DNA of 64,000 nucleotides from Duganella sp. CF517 (GCF_900110275.1 NZ_FODC01000001.1:1341198-1405197), one strand, 5' to 3'. Shown: positions 45,534 through 53,861, counted from the first letter of the stretch. Made by a program: numbers and translations. The notes: a model not told the origin generated them from the sequence alone.

Positions 45534-45627
45534 AAATTCGTGGAATGTGGACGTAAACATCACGATTTGACAATTCTCCAAAAGCAATACTCTGATAAGT
45601 CCATGATTTGAAACAGCTTTTTATAGC

Positions 45628-45643
45628 TGGCACGCTGCTTGCT
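45628..45643 (+). promoter_or_regulatory. Sigma-54 promoter of the BON-domain gene
   Basis: TGGCAC-GCTGC-TTGCT matches the -24/-12 consensus TGGCAC-N5-TTGCW exactly, with GG and GC twelve bases apart. Predicted transcription start is near 45654, leaving a leader of about 43 bases before the start at 45697. No sigma-70 alternative as strong is seen. Together with the TGTC-N10-GACA site it points to control by the GlrK/GlrR pair encoded just upstream. Confidence 0.88.
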
Positions 45644-45696
45644 AAGGATGGGGTACGTCACTGACGTTTTACCCAACTCGAAAAAGGAAGCAAATC

Positions 45697-46029
45697 ATGA
45701 TGACCACCAATCTGATCGCCCGCCTGATGGTAGCCGCTACCCTCACCGCCGCCGCAGCTACTGGTACCGCCTTCGCCGCGGGTCAGCAAGAAGGTGCTAT
45801 GGCTGGAGCCGCGAAGACTGGCACCGCCACCAATGACGATGCCATCACCAGCAAGATCAAGGCCTCGCTGGCCGATCAAAAACAAATTGGCGTGACCACC
45901 ACCGACGGTGTGGTCGTGCTGAGCGGCGCCGTGCCAAGCACTGAAGTGGGCACCAAAGCCATTCAGGTCGCATCGGCCGTTCCCGGCGTTAAAGAAGTAA
46001 AAAGCGAACTGACCGTCGCTTCGAAGTAA
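45697..46029 (+). CDS. Periplasmic BON-domain protein (OsmY-like)
   Basis: 110 residues with a signal peptide (NLIARLMVAATLTAAAATGTAFA) and one BON domain (DAITSKIKASLADQKQIGVTTTDGVVVLSGAVPS). AAAGGAAG precedes the start. BON domains bind phospholipid or envelope surfaces, and OsmY-type proteins protect the periplasm under stress. It is driven by the sigma-54 promoter above and ends with a strong terminator, so it is a single-gene transcript. Confidence 0.9.
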   Translation: MMTTNLIARLMVAATLTAAAATGTAFAAGQQEGAMAGAAKTGTATNDDAITSKIKASLADQKQIGVTTTDGVVVLSGAVPSTEVGTKAIQVASAVPGVKEVKSELTVASK

Positions 46030-46142
46030 GCAGCAGCGCAGCAATCGAGCACCCATTGAGCAGTAATGAGTTTCCCGCAGTAAAAACCTTGCAGTAGAAG
46101 TATCCGTAGTACCGCAACACCACCCTAGTAACTGACCCTTTT

Positions 46143-46179
46143 CCGGGTAGCGTGCGTAGACGCTACCCGGACTTTTTTT
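46143..46179 (+). terminator. Strong intrinsic terminator of the BON-domain gene
   Basis: CCGGGTAGCGT and ACGCTACCCGG form an 11-bp perfect stem with loop GCGTAG, followed by AC and seven T. It lies 114 bases after the BON gene stop and 67 bases before the convergent hom stop. Confidence 0.93.
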
Positions 46180-46245
46180 GCCCAAAGAGTTGCCAGATAA
46201 TCAACTATAATCGATTAACCGGCCACGCTTGCTCCTTCGTGGTTC

Positions 46246-47568
46246 TCAGCTCAGGTTTTCCAGACGAATCTTGGTCACGCTGCCGCAGACGGTCGACAGC
46301 GCTTCCATCTTGGCGATGGCCGCCGTCACGTTCTTTTCCTGCGTCTGGTGCGTCAGGAAGATGATGTCGGTCCTGGTTTCGCCGTCGGCCGGTTCCTTTT
46401 GCAGCATGGCGTCGATCGAAATCGTCGCGTCGGCCAGGATGCGGGTCAGGTCGGCCAGCACGCCGGGCTGGTCGCTGACGTTCATGCGCAGGTAGTAGCT
46501 GGTGGTGATTTCCGACATCGGCAAGATTTCGATGTTGGTCATCGCGTTCGGCTGGAACGCCAGGTGCGGCACGCGGTGCTCCGGATCGGCCGTGGCCAGG
46601 CGGGTGATGTCGACCAGGTCGGCGATCACGGCCGACGCGGTCGGCTCGGCGCCGGCGCCTTTACCGTAGTACAACGTGGCGCCGACGGCGTCGCCCTGCA
46701 CCAGCACGGCGTTCATCGCGCCTTCGACGTTGGCGATCAGGCGCTTGCTCGGGATCAGCGTCGGATGCACGCGCAATTCAACGCCCTCGACGCCGTTGAC
46801 CTTGGCGCGCTTGGCGATGCCCAGCAGCTTGATGCGGTAGCCCAGTTGCTCGGCGTAGCGGATGTCGATCGCGTTGAGCTTGGAGATGCCCTCGACGTGC
46901 GCCTTGTCGAACTGCACCGGAATGCCGAAGGCGATGGCCGACATGATGGTGGCCTTGTGCGCCGCGTCGACGCCTTCGATGTCGAAGGTCGGGTCGGCTT
47001 CGGCGTAGCCCAGCTCCTGCGCCTGCTTGAGCACGGTGGCGAAGTCCAGGCCCTTGTCGCGCATCTCGGACAGGATGAAGTTGGTGGTGCCGTTGATGAT
47101 GCCGGCCAGCCAGTCGATGCGGTTGGCGGTCAGGCCTTCGCGCAGCGCCTTGATGATCGGGATGCCGCCGGCCACCGCCGCTTCGAACGCGACCATGACG
47201 CCCTTTTCCTGCGCCGCGGCGAAGATTTCGTTGCCGTGCACGGCCAGCAGCGCCTTGTTGGCGGTGACCACGTGCTTGCCGTTGGCGATCGCTTGCAGCA
47301 CCAGCGCCTTGGCCTGGTCGTAGCCGCCGATCAGCTCGACGACGATGTCGATCTCGGGATCGTTGACGATGTCGAACGGGTCGGCGACGACCTTGACCTT
47401 GCCGCCGGTGCGCTCCTTGGCGCGCTCGAGGTTGCGGGCCGAGACGGCCACCACTTCGATGCCGCGGCCGGCGCGGCGGCGGATTTCTTCCTGGTTGCGT
47501 TCCAACACGTTGAACGTTCCGGAGCCGACGTTGCCGACGCCTAACAAGCCTACTTTGATGGGTTTCAT
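46246..47568 (-). CDS. hom: Homoserine dehydrogenase
   Basis: 440 residues from MKPIKVGLLGVGNVGSGT at 47568. The NAD(P) motif GLLGVGNVGS, the catalytic region PIIKALREGL and GIINGTTNFIL, and a C-terminal ACT domain (NVSDQPGVLADLTRIL) that gives threonine feedback are all present. It reduces aspartate semialdehyde to homoserine for Thr, Met and Ile synthesis. It follows alaA by 61 bases, but threonine synthase, usually next in this lineage, is absent. Confidence 0.95.
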   Translation of the reverse strand: MKPIKVGLLGVGNVGSGTFNVLERNQEEIRRRAGRGIEVVAVSARNLERAKERTGGKVKVVADPFDIVNDPEIDIVVELIGGYDQAKALVLQAIANGKHVVTANKALLAVHGNEIFAAAQEKGVMVAFEAAVAGGIPIIKALREGLTANRIDWLAGIINGTTNFILSEMRDKGLDFATVLKQAQELGYAEADPTFDIEGVDAAHKATIMSAIAFGIPVQFDKAHVEGISKLNAIDIRYAEQLGYRIKLLGIAKRAKVNGVEGVELRVHPTLIPSKRLIANVEGAMNAVLVQGDAVGATLYYGKGAGAEPTASAVIADLVDITRLATADPEHRVPHLAFQPNAMTNIEILPMSEITTSYYLRMNVSDQPGVLADLTRILADATISIDAMLQKEPADGETRTDIIFLTHQTQEKNVTAAIAKMEALSTVCGSVTKIRLENLS

Positions 47569-47629
47569 AGTTTCGTTTCTATTGATCTGCGGTTCGGTGG
47601 AGCGTGGAGGCTGGCTGCAACGCGACGCC

Positions 47630-48862
47630 CTAGCAGCTGGCGCCGTGGCGTTTGCGGTAGCCTTCCATGAATTTGGCGATACGGCCAAAGGCCTCCGTCA
47701 TATCGTCCGAGTTCGGCAGGAACACGACGCGGAAGTGATCCGGCGCGATCCAGTTGAAGCCGCTGCCCTGGACGATGAGCACTTTTGTTTCTGCCAGCAA
47801 TTCGTAGGCGAACTGCTGGTCGTCCGCAATCGGATAGATTTTCGGATCGAGGCGCGGGAACATGTACAGCGCCGCTTTCGGCTTGACACAAGTGACGCCC
47901 GGAATATCGGTCAGCAGCTTGTAGGCCAGATCGCGTTGCTTCAACAGGCGCCCGCCCGGTCCCACCAGGTCTTGTATCGACTGGTAGCCGCCGAGCGCAG
48001 TCTGGATCGCAAACTGCCCCGGTGCGTTGGCGCACAAGCGCATCGAGGCCAGCATGTTGAGGCCCTCGATATAGTCTTTCGCATGGGATTTCTCGCCCGA
48101 CACCACCATCCAGCCGGAGCGGTAGCCGCAGGCGCGGTAATTCTTCGACAGGCCGTTGAAGGTGACGAACAGCACGTCGTCGGCCAGCGAGGCGATCGAG
48201 ACGTGCTCGGCCTCGTCGTACAGCACCTTGTCGTAGATTTCGTCGGCGTAGATGATCAACTGGTGCTGGCGCGCCAGTTCGATGATCTGCTGCAGCAGCT
48301 CGACCGGGTACAGCGCGCCGGTCGGGTTGTTCGGGTTGATGACGACAATAGCGCGCGTGTTCGAGTTGATTTTGCGGCGGATGTCATCGATGTCCGGGAA
48401 CCAGTCCTGCTGCTCGTCGCAGATGTAGTGCACCGGCGTGCCGCCCGACAGGCTGACGGCGGCGGTCCACAGCGGATAGTCGGGCGCCGGCACCAGCACC
48501 TCGTCGCCGGTGTTGAGCAGCGCGTTCATCGACATGACGATCAGCTCGGACGCGCCATTGCCCAGGTAAATGTCGTCGATCGACACGCCGGCGATGTTCT
48601 TGCCCTGCGTGTAGTGCATGACCGCCTTGCGCGGCGCGAACATCCCTTTGGAATCGGTGTAGCCGGCGGCGTTGGACAGGTTGATCTTCATGTCCTGGAC
48701 GATCTCGTCCGGAGGGTCGAAACCGAACACGGCGAGGTTGCCAATATTCAACTTCGTGATCTTGTGGCCTTCTTCCTCCATTTGCCGGGCTTTTTCCGGC
48801 ACCGGCCCGCGGATCTCGTAGCAGACTTCCGCCAGTTTGTTCGATTTATTAATCGGTCGCAA
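47630..48862 (-). CDS. alaA: Alanine aminotransferase AlaA-type
   Basis: 410 residues of the class I PLP aminotransferase fold. NGLSKNYRACGYRSGW contains the Lys that forms the Schiff base, and NPNNPTGALY binds the cofactor and carboxylate. It interconverts pyruvate/glutamate with alanine. It lies upstream of hom in the same orientation, the usual order in betaproteobacteria. Confidence 0.93.
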   Translation of the reverse strand: MRPINKSNKLAEVCYEIRGPVPEKARQMEEEGHKITKLNIGNLAVFGFDPPDEIVQDMKINLSNAAGYTDSKGMFAPRKAVMHYTQGKNIAGVSIDDIYLGNGASELIVMSMNALLNTGDEVLVPAPDYPLWTAAVSLSGGTPVHYICDEQQDWFPDIDDIRRKINSNTRAIVVINPNNPTGALYPVELLQQIIELARQHQLIIYADEIYDKVLYDEAEHVSIASLADDVLFVTFNGLSKNYRACGYRSGWMVVSGEKSHAKDYIEGLNMLASMRLCANAPGQFAIQTALGGYQSIQDLVGPGGRLLKQRDLAYKLLTDIPGVTCVKPKAALYMFPRLDPKIYPIADDQQFAYELLAETKVLIVQGSGFNWIAPDHFRVVFLPNSDDMTEAFGRIAKFMEGYRKRHGASC

Positions 48863-49067
48863 AATAAAATCCTGTGTTGGTGAGGCAAACCGCTGTGGCC
48901 TGCCAAAAACGCGCTGGCGGCCTGTGCTGCAATGCGAAAAGGACCATTCTGCCGAAAGCCACCCGTTTAATCAACCTCTGGCGGGGCTAAACGGCGAAGC
49001 GCCCCTTGAAAAAGGCTACAATGCCACTAATACCAGTAAGACAAGCCACCAAACAGCCGATATCACC

Positions 49068-49460
49068 ATGAAGCTCCACGCAAGCGACACCAAAAAGTAC
49101 CAAACCGTCACCGGCTACGATGAAACCGGCGTCGAGATCAACGCCCAGCGCTACAACTACAGCCTGATCGTCTTGCCCGAATCGGAGCCGCGCGCCTGGC
49201 CGGCGCCGACCTTCGAAGCGCTCACCGCCGAACATTTCGACATCATCGGCGCCGATGCGCCCGACGTCGTCATCCTCGGCACCGGCGCCCGGCAGCGCTT
49301 CATCCATCCGCGCCTGACGGCCGCGCTGACGATGCGCCGCATCGGCGTCGAATGCATGGACAGCCAGGCCGCCTGCCGCACCTACAACATCCTGATGGGC
49401 GAAGGCCGCAAGGTGACGCTGGCGCTGATCATCGACACCACCGCCAAGGCGGACGCCTGA
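49068..49460 (+). CDS. Mth938-like (NDUFAF3 family) protein
   Basis: 130 residues from MKLHASDTKKYQTVTGYDE at 49068, with no Met closer in the longer frame that fits. PDVVILGTGARQRFIHP is the core of the Mth938/DUF498 domain; eukaryotic NDUFAF3 helps assemble complex I. Bacterial function is not established. It is divergent from alaA and 28 bases before the formyltransferase-like gene. Confidence 0.88.
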   Translation: MKLHASDTKKYQTVTGYDETGVEINAQRYNYSLIVLPESEPRAWPAPTFEALTAEHFDIIGADAPDVVILGTGARQRFIHPRLTAALTMRRIGVECMDSQAACRTYNILMGEGRKVTLALIIDTTAKADA

Positions 49461-49488
49461 GCCGGCCGACGGCACAAGGCGCACGGCC

Positions 49489-50436
49489 ATGAACGACGCC
49501 GACGACGATGCGGACGAGCCCGAGCGCCGCCAACGCGCGGTCGTCTTCGCGCACGGCCAGCTGGGCGTGCGCTGCCTGAAGGTGCTGCTGGCCGGCGGCG
49601 TCGACGTCGCGCTGGTGCTCACCCACGCCGGCGACCCGGGCCAAGACGACGAACCGGTGCGCGCCCTGTGCCGCGAAGAACGCCTGCGCTGCATCACCAC
49701 CGACGGCGCCGCGTCCCCGGGGCTGCTGGAACAAATCCGCGCCACACGGCCGGACCTGCTGTTCAGCTTTGACTATCGCCGCACGCTGTCGCCGCAGCTG
49801 CTCGCGCTCGCCCCCGCCTATAACATGCACGCCTCGCTGCTGCCGGAATTCGCGGGCGGCGCGCCGATCGAGCGGGCGGTGCTGCACGACGCCGTCGTCA
49901 CCGGCGCCAGCCTGCACGAGTTGACCGGGGAACCGGGCGCCGGCGCCATCGTCTCGCAGGTGGAGGTGCCGATCCTGCCCGACGACACCGCGTTCGACGT
50001 GGCCGTCAAGGTCGTCGTGGCGGCCGAGCAGACCTTGTGGCGGGTGCTGCCTTCGCTGCTTGACGGCAGCGCGCCGCGCCTGCGCAACGACGCCGCGGCG
50101 GACGGCGGCTTCGACCCGCGCCCGCCCGGGGACGGCCGCATCGACTGGCGCCAGCCGGCGCGGCAGGTCTACAATCTGCACCGCGCCGCCGCGCCGCCCT
50201 ACCCCGGCGCCTTCACCGACATCGCCGGCGTGCGTTACGTGATCGAGCGCGCCCGCCTGTCCGGCAATTTCGGCAATGTCGTCGCGCTCGGTTTGCCAGC
50301 GGGCTTGACCGTAGTGGATAATTGCATCTTCGGCGTGTGCGGCGACGGCCGCATGCTGACGATTTCCCGCCTGACCGCCGATGGCGCGCCCATCACGGCC
50401 GAGCAACTGCAAGCCCGCCTGCGGACGCGGCCATAG
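49489..50436 (+). CDS. Formyltransferase-fold protein, ArnA/Fmt-like, catalytic Asp missing
   Basis: 315 residues. YNMHASLLPEFAGG aligns with the N-x-H motif of ArnA (Asn112 and His114 here for N102 and H104). The matching Asp of ArnA (D140, 38 residues on) is Gly150 in EPGAGAIVSQ, with flanking residues aligned. The usual RGRAP that follows the HxSLLP motif is AGGAP. The fold uses 10-formyltetrahydrofolate, but loss of the catalytic Asp suggests a changed or lost transfer reaction. The neighbour upstream is the Mth938-like gene; no arn genes are nearby. Confidence 0.85.
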   Translation: MNDADDDADEPERRQRAVVFAHGQLGVRCLKVLLAGGVDVALVLTHAGDPGQDDEPVRALCREERLRCITTDGAASPGLLEQIRATRPDLLFSFDYRRTLSPQLLALAPAYNMHASLLPEFAGGAPIERAVLHDAVVTGASLHELTGEPGAGAIVSQVEVPILPDDTAFDVAVKVVVAAEQTLWRVLPSLLDGSAPRLRNDAAADGGFDPRPPGDGRIDWRQPARQVYNLHRAAAPPYPGAFTDIAGVRYVIERARLSGNFGNVVALGLPAGLTVVDNCIFGVCGDGRMLTISRLTADGAPITAEQLQARLRTRP

Positions 50437-50542
50437 GCCATGCCCACGGTCAAGCCGACGGGCCAAGATTTACTTTGCGCGCCGTCTTGAAGGGTGAGAA
50501 CCCGCCCTCATATTGTCGATGTCCATCTCCAGGAGAAAACCA

Positions 50543-51007
50543 GTGGCTGATAGCCAACCCGTAGTCAACGACTTTTCCGCCCCCATGACGAGCGGCCAGA
50601 CTTTCCAGCTGTCGGGCCGGCCAGCGCGTCACACCGTGCTGTTTTTTTACCCGAAAGACAATACCCCCGGCTGCACCACCGAGAACATGGCGTTCCGCGA
50701 CCTGTACGAGCAATTCCAGGCCGCCGGCACCGAAATCTACGGCATCAGCCGCGATTCGCTGCGCTCGCACGAAGGCTTCAAAGCCAAGCTGGGCCTGCCT
50801 TTCGAGCTCATTTCCGACGCCGACGAAGCGGTGTGCTTGCAGTTCAACGTCATGAAAATGAAGCAAATGTACGGCAAGACCGTCCGTGGCGTCGAGCGCA
50901 GCACGTTTGTCATTGACGCTAGCGGTCAATTGGTGAAAGAATGGAGAGGCGTGAAGGTAGCGGGTCACGTCGATGAAGTGCTGGAATTTGTGGCGCGTCA
51001 GGCTTAA
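50543..51007 (+). CDS. bcp: Peroxiredoxin, Bcp/PrxQ type
   Basis: 154 residues from GTG at 50543, chosen because AGGAG lies at 50531-50535 with a 7-base spacer; an ATG at 50513 would add ten unlikely residues. PGCTTENMAFRD holds the peroxidatic Cys44. The resolving Cys five residues later (as in E. coli Bcp) is absent; Cys98 in DEAVCLQF is the only other Cys. So it is a one-Cys enzyme or uses an atypical partner. It reduces H2O2 and organic peroxides. Confidence 0.92.
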   Translation: MADSQPVVNDFSAPMTSGQTFQLSGRPARHTVLFFYPKDNTPGCTTENMAFRDLYEQFQAAGTEIYGISRDSLRSHEGFKAKLGLPFELISDADEAVCLQFNVMKMKQMYGKTVRGVERSTFVIDASGQLVKEWRGVKVAGHVDEVLEFVARQA

Positions 51008-51115
51008 CAGGTTTGCGCGTTGCCTTTCAGAGTTGCTCAACCGTAGCAGAATCATGCGCATCCAGCCATTTTGTTAACCATTTTGAGTCATCACTGTCAC
51101 TCTTCCCACCCTACA

Positions 51116-51135
51116 TGGTGGCCAGCCGGCCACCA
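51116..51135 (+). other. 8-bp perfect hairpin downstream of the peroxiredoxin gene
   Basis: TGGTGGCC-AGCC-GGCCACCA lies 108 bases after the bcp stop, with no T-run. It may slow polymerase or stabilise the bcp transcript. The rest of 51008-51290 shows no gene that I can support. Confidence 0.45.
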
Positions 51136-51290
51136 CGCGGTACTTTCTCCGGGCAAGCTGTGCGCCCGTCGGCAGTCTACTATCCTGTTCCACCCAGCAT
51201 CCACCCCATCCGGCACCAACGTTTCCATCGCTGGACACGTGCGCTCGCCTATGGGCGGATTCCTCCAGTTATTTTTCAATTGAGATCCTG

Positions 51291-53183
51291 ATGCCACTGC
51301 CAAAATTACCTAGTAAGCCAGCGACTTTACTGTTGGCAAAAGATTATCCAAAAGCGACAGGGCCGCGCCCGGTTTCCGCCATTGCGGCGGTCGCCGAGAT
51401 CGCGCCGGCACCCGCGCCGAAGAAGGCGGCGCCCGTCAAAGCAGTACCCGTAGCGAAATCCAAGGCGGCGGCGCCGGTCGCCGCGCAACCCGCACCAGCC
51501 GCGCCGGCGGCGCCAGTGAAAACCACCGCCAAGTCGAAGGCCGTGGCCGCTGTGCTGAAGGCCGCGCCGGCCGTGTTGAAGGCCGCCCAGGCGACGCCGG
51601 CGCCGGCGCCGGCCCCGGTGGCCGCCAAGCCGGCCGCCAAGGCCAAGGCCGTTCCCGCCGCGCCCGTCGCGCGCGGCAAGGTCACGCCGATCACCGCCGA
51701 GGCGCCACATCCGGCCAAGCACAAGGCCAACGAAGTGGCGATCAAGTCGTCGACCAGCCGCCACGCCGACCAGACCGGCACGACCAAGCTGTTCGTGCTC
51801 GACACGAACGTGCTGATGCACGATCCATCGTCGCTGTTCCGCTTCGAGGAGCACGACGTCTACCTGCCGATGATGACGCTGGAGGAGTTGGACAACCACA
51901 AGAAGGGCATGACCGAGGTGGCGCGCAACGCCCGCCAGGTCTCGCGCACGCTCGATGCGCTGGTCTCCAACACCGACGACGACGCCATCGAGAACGGCAT
52001 CCCGCTGTCCAAGCTGGGCAACAAGGACGCCAAGGGCCGTCTGTACTTCCAGACCCGCATGCAAACGGCCGACCTGCCGGTGGGCCTGCCGGTCGGCAAG
52101 GCCGACAACCAGATCCTGTCCGTGGTGCGCTCGCTGGAGGCCGAACAGGAAGGCCGTCCGGTGGTGCTGGTGTCGAAGGACATCAACATGCGCATCAAGG
52201 CGCGTGCGCTGGGACTGCCGGCCGAGGACTACTTCAACGACCACGTGATGGAAGATACCGACCTGCTGTACTCGGGGATCGTCCAGCTGCCGGACGACTT
52301 CTGGACCAAGCACGGCAAGGATCTGGAATCGTGGCAGGAAAACAAAAACGGCCAAAGCGCGACGTTCTACCGCGTCACCGGTCCGTTCGTGCCGTCGCTG
52401 CTGGTCAACCAGTTCATCTTCCTGGAGCCGAAGAATGGCGAAGCGCCGTTCTACGGCCAGGTCAAGCAGATCAACGGCAAGACCGCCGTGCTGCAAACCC
52501 TGCGCGACTTCAGCCACAACAAGAACAATGTGTGGGGTGTGACCGCCCGCAACCGCGAGCAGAACTTCGCCTTGAACTTGCTGATGAATCCGGAATGCGA
52601 CTTCGTCACCCTGCTCGGCCAGGCCGGCACCGGCAAAACCCTGCTGGCGCTGGCGGCCGGCCTGGCGCAAGTGCTGGAAACCAAGCTCTACAACGAAATC
52701 ATCGTCACCCGCGTGACGGTGCCGGTCGGCGAGGACATCGGTTTCCTGCCGGGCACCGAGGAAGAGAAGATGTCGCCGTGGATGGGCGCCTTCGACGACA
52801 ACCTCGAAGTGCTCAACAAGTCCGATTCGGACGGTGGCGAATGGGGCCGCGCGGCGACGCAGGACCTGATCCGCTCGCGCATCAAGATCAAGTCGCTCAA
52901 CTTCATGCGCGGCCGCACCTTCGTCAACAAGTTCCTGATCATCGACGAGGCGCAGAACTTGACGCCGAAACAGGTCAAAACCCTGGTCACGCGCGCCGGT
53001 CCGGGCACCAAGATCCTCTGCCTGGGCAACATCGCGCAGATCGACACGCCGTACCTGACCGAGGGTTCGAGCGGCCTGACGTACGTGGTCGACCGCTTCA
53101 AGGGCTGGTCGCACAGCGGCCACGTGACCCTGGCGCGCGGCGAACGCTCGCGCTTGGCCGATCACGCCAGCGACGTGCTGTAA
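51291..53183 (+). CDS. PIN-PhoH ATPase with a long Ala/Pro/Lys-rich N-terminus
   Basis: 630 residues. Residues 1-160 are low-complexity Ala/Pro/Lys (AAPVAKSKAAAP-type repeats) and likely disordered and basic. A PIN nuclease domain follows (FVLDTNVLMHDP, then EELDNHKKG). A PhoH domain comes next with GQAGTGKTLLALA near residue 443 and Walker B FLIIDEAQNLTP. PIN-PhoH proteins couple an RNase-like domain to an ATPase and are thought to be RNA helicase-nucleases. The basic tail is longer than in the simple family and may bind RNA. It ends 27 bases before a terminator. Confidence 0.93.
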   Translation: MPLPKLPSKPATLLLAKDYPKATGPRPVSAIAAVAEIAPAPAPKKAAPVKAVPVAKSKAAAPVAAQPAPAAPAAPVKTTAKSKAVAAVLKAAPAVLKAAQATPAPAPAPVAAKPAAKAKAVPAAPVARGKVTPITAEAPHPAKHKANEVAIKSSTSRHADQTGTTKLFVLDTNVLMHDPSSLFRFEEHDVYLPMMTLEELDNHKKGMTEVARNARQVSRTLDALVSNTDDDAIENGIPLSKLGNKDAKGRLYFQTRMQTADLPVGLPVGKADNQILSVVRSLEAEQEGRPVVLVSKDINMRIKARALGLPAEDYFNDHVMEDTDLLYSGIVQLPDDFWTKHGKDLESWQENKNGQSATFYRVTGPFVPSLLVNQFIFLEPKNGEAPFYGQVKQINGKTAVLQTLRDFSHNKNNVWGVTARNREQNFALNLLMNPECDFVTLLGQAGTGKTLLALAAGLAQVLETKLYNEIIVTRVTVPVGEDIGFLPGTEEEKMSPWMGAFDDNLEVLNKSDSDGGEWGRAATQDLIRSRIKIKSLNFMRGRTFVNKFLIIDEAQNLTPKQVKTLVTRAGPGTKILCLGNIAQIDTPYLTEGSSGLTYVVDRFKGWSHSGHVTLARGERSRLADHASDVL

Positions 53184-53210
53184 TGTAGTAGAATCAATTC
53201 GTACCTGTTA

Positions 53211-53247
53211 GCCCCGCCCGCAGCGATGCCGGCGGGGCTTCTTTTTT
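53211..53247 (+). terminator. Intrinsic terminator of the PIN-PhoH gene
   Basis: GCCCCGCC and GGCGGGGC form an 8-bp stem over a 12-base loop, followed by TTCTTTTTT. It starts 27 bases after the stop. Confidence 0.85.
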
Positions 53248-53401
53248 GCGAAAACAGTTTCTGCCACTCAACCTATGCACAAGTCGGCACAAGTAAGCGG
53301 GTTGATCCACGAAAGTTCTTGAATCCTGTGGCAACCTGTATAACACTTACATCCAAGTCATTGATTTCGCCCGCCTTTCCGACCACAGCTGAGGTAAGAC
53401 C

Positions 53402-53686
53402 ATGGACATTCCAATCCTGATCCAGAAGCGTGAAGGCAGCCGATACGGGGTGACCGTCCCGGACATCCCGGGCTGCGTGACCACCGGCGAGACGGTGGAC
53501 AAAGCGATGAGCAACGCCACCAAGGCCATCTACGGCCACGTCGGCCAGTTGGTCGAACAGGGCAAGGCCTTCGAAATCAAGCCCTCCGAAGTGGAGTACC
53601 TGTCGCGCGAGCCGGATTATGCCGACGGCATCTGGGCCATGGTCAGCCTCGACCTGGCCAGGCTGGACGATCCGCCGGAGGGGTGA
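53402..53686 (+). CDS. HicB-like antitoxin or solitary regulator
   Basis: 94 residues. MDIPILIQKREGSRYGVTVPDIPG starts the HicB partial RNase-H fold. The usual C-terminal DNA-binding helix-turn-helix is not apparent. HicB normally neutralises the HicA toxin, but no hicA is found upstream (53249-53401) or downstream. GAGG precedes the start. It may be a remnant of a toxin-antitoxin pair or a stand-alone protein. Confidence 0.78.
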   Translation: MDIPILIQKREGSRYGVTVPDIPGCVTTGETVDKAMSNATKAIYGHVGQLVEQGKAFEIKPSEVEYLSREPDYADGIWAMVSLDLARLDDPPEG

Positions 53687-53730
53687 CGATTAGCGCTCCG
53701 CGGGAACAAGCGCCCATCTAAACCACCTCG

Positions 53731-53756
53731 GGCGGATTAGCGCAGCGTAATCGGCC
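53731..53756. repeat. Dispersed palindromic intergenic repeat
   Basis: GGCGGATTAGCGCAGCGTAATCGGCC contains the stem GATTA-GCGCAGCG-TAATC with flanking GGC/GCC. Closely similar palindromes are common in proteobacterial intergenic regions. A partial copy (GATTAGCGCTCCGCG) occurs at about 53690, after the HicB stop. Confidence 0.6.
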
Positions 53757-53800
53757 AGGATCCGTTGTCGGCCCATCATGCGCCTACGACGACGTTTCCC

Positions 53801-53831
53801 TTGACCTTCCCATGATTGGAAGGCATACAGT
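53801..53831 (+). promoter_or_regulatory. CueR-type promoter of the copper chaperone gene
   Basis: TTGACC at 53801-53806 and TACAGT at 53826-53831 are 19 bases apart, the long spacer of MerR-activated promoters. The spacer contains ACCTTCC-N7-GGAAGGC (53804-53824), nearly the CueR box ACCTTCC-N7-GGAAGGT. The same kind of box stands ahead of copA at 63756-63778. Confidence 0.87.
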
Positions 53832-53861
53832 ATGATCATCGAAACCATGAAGGAGAAGTCG

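Noticed and set aside
53249-53401. hicA toxin gene upstream of the HicB-like gene
   Set aside because: No frame there gives the small HicA fold with its catalytic His; the open frame across the region shows no similarity.
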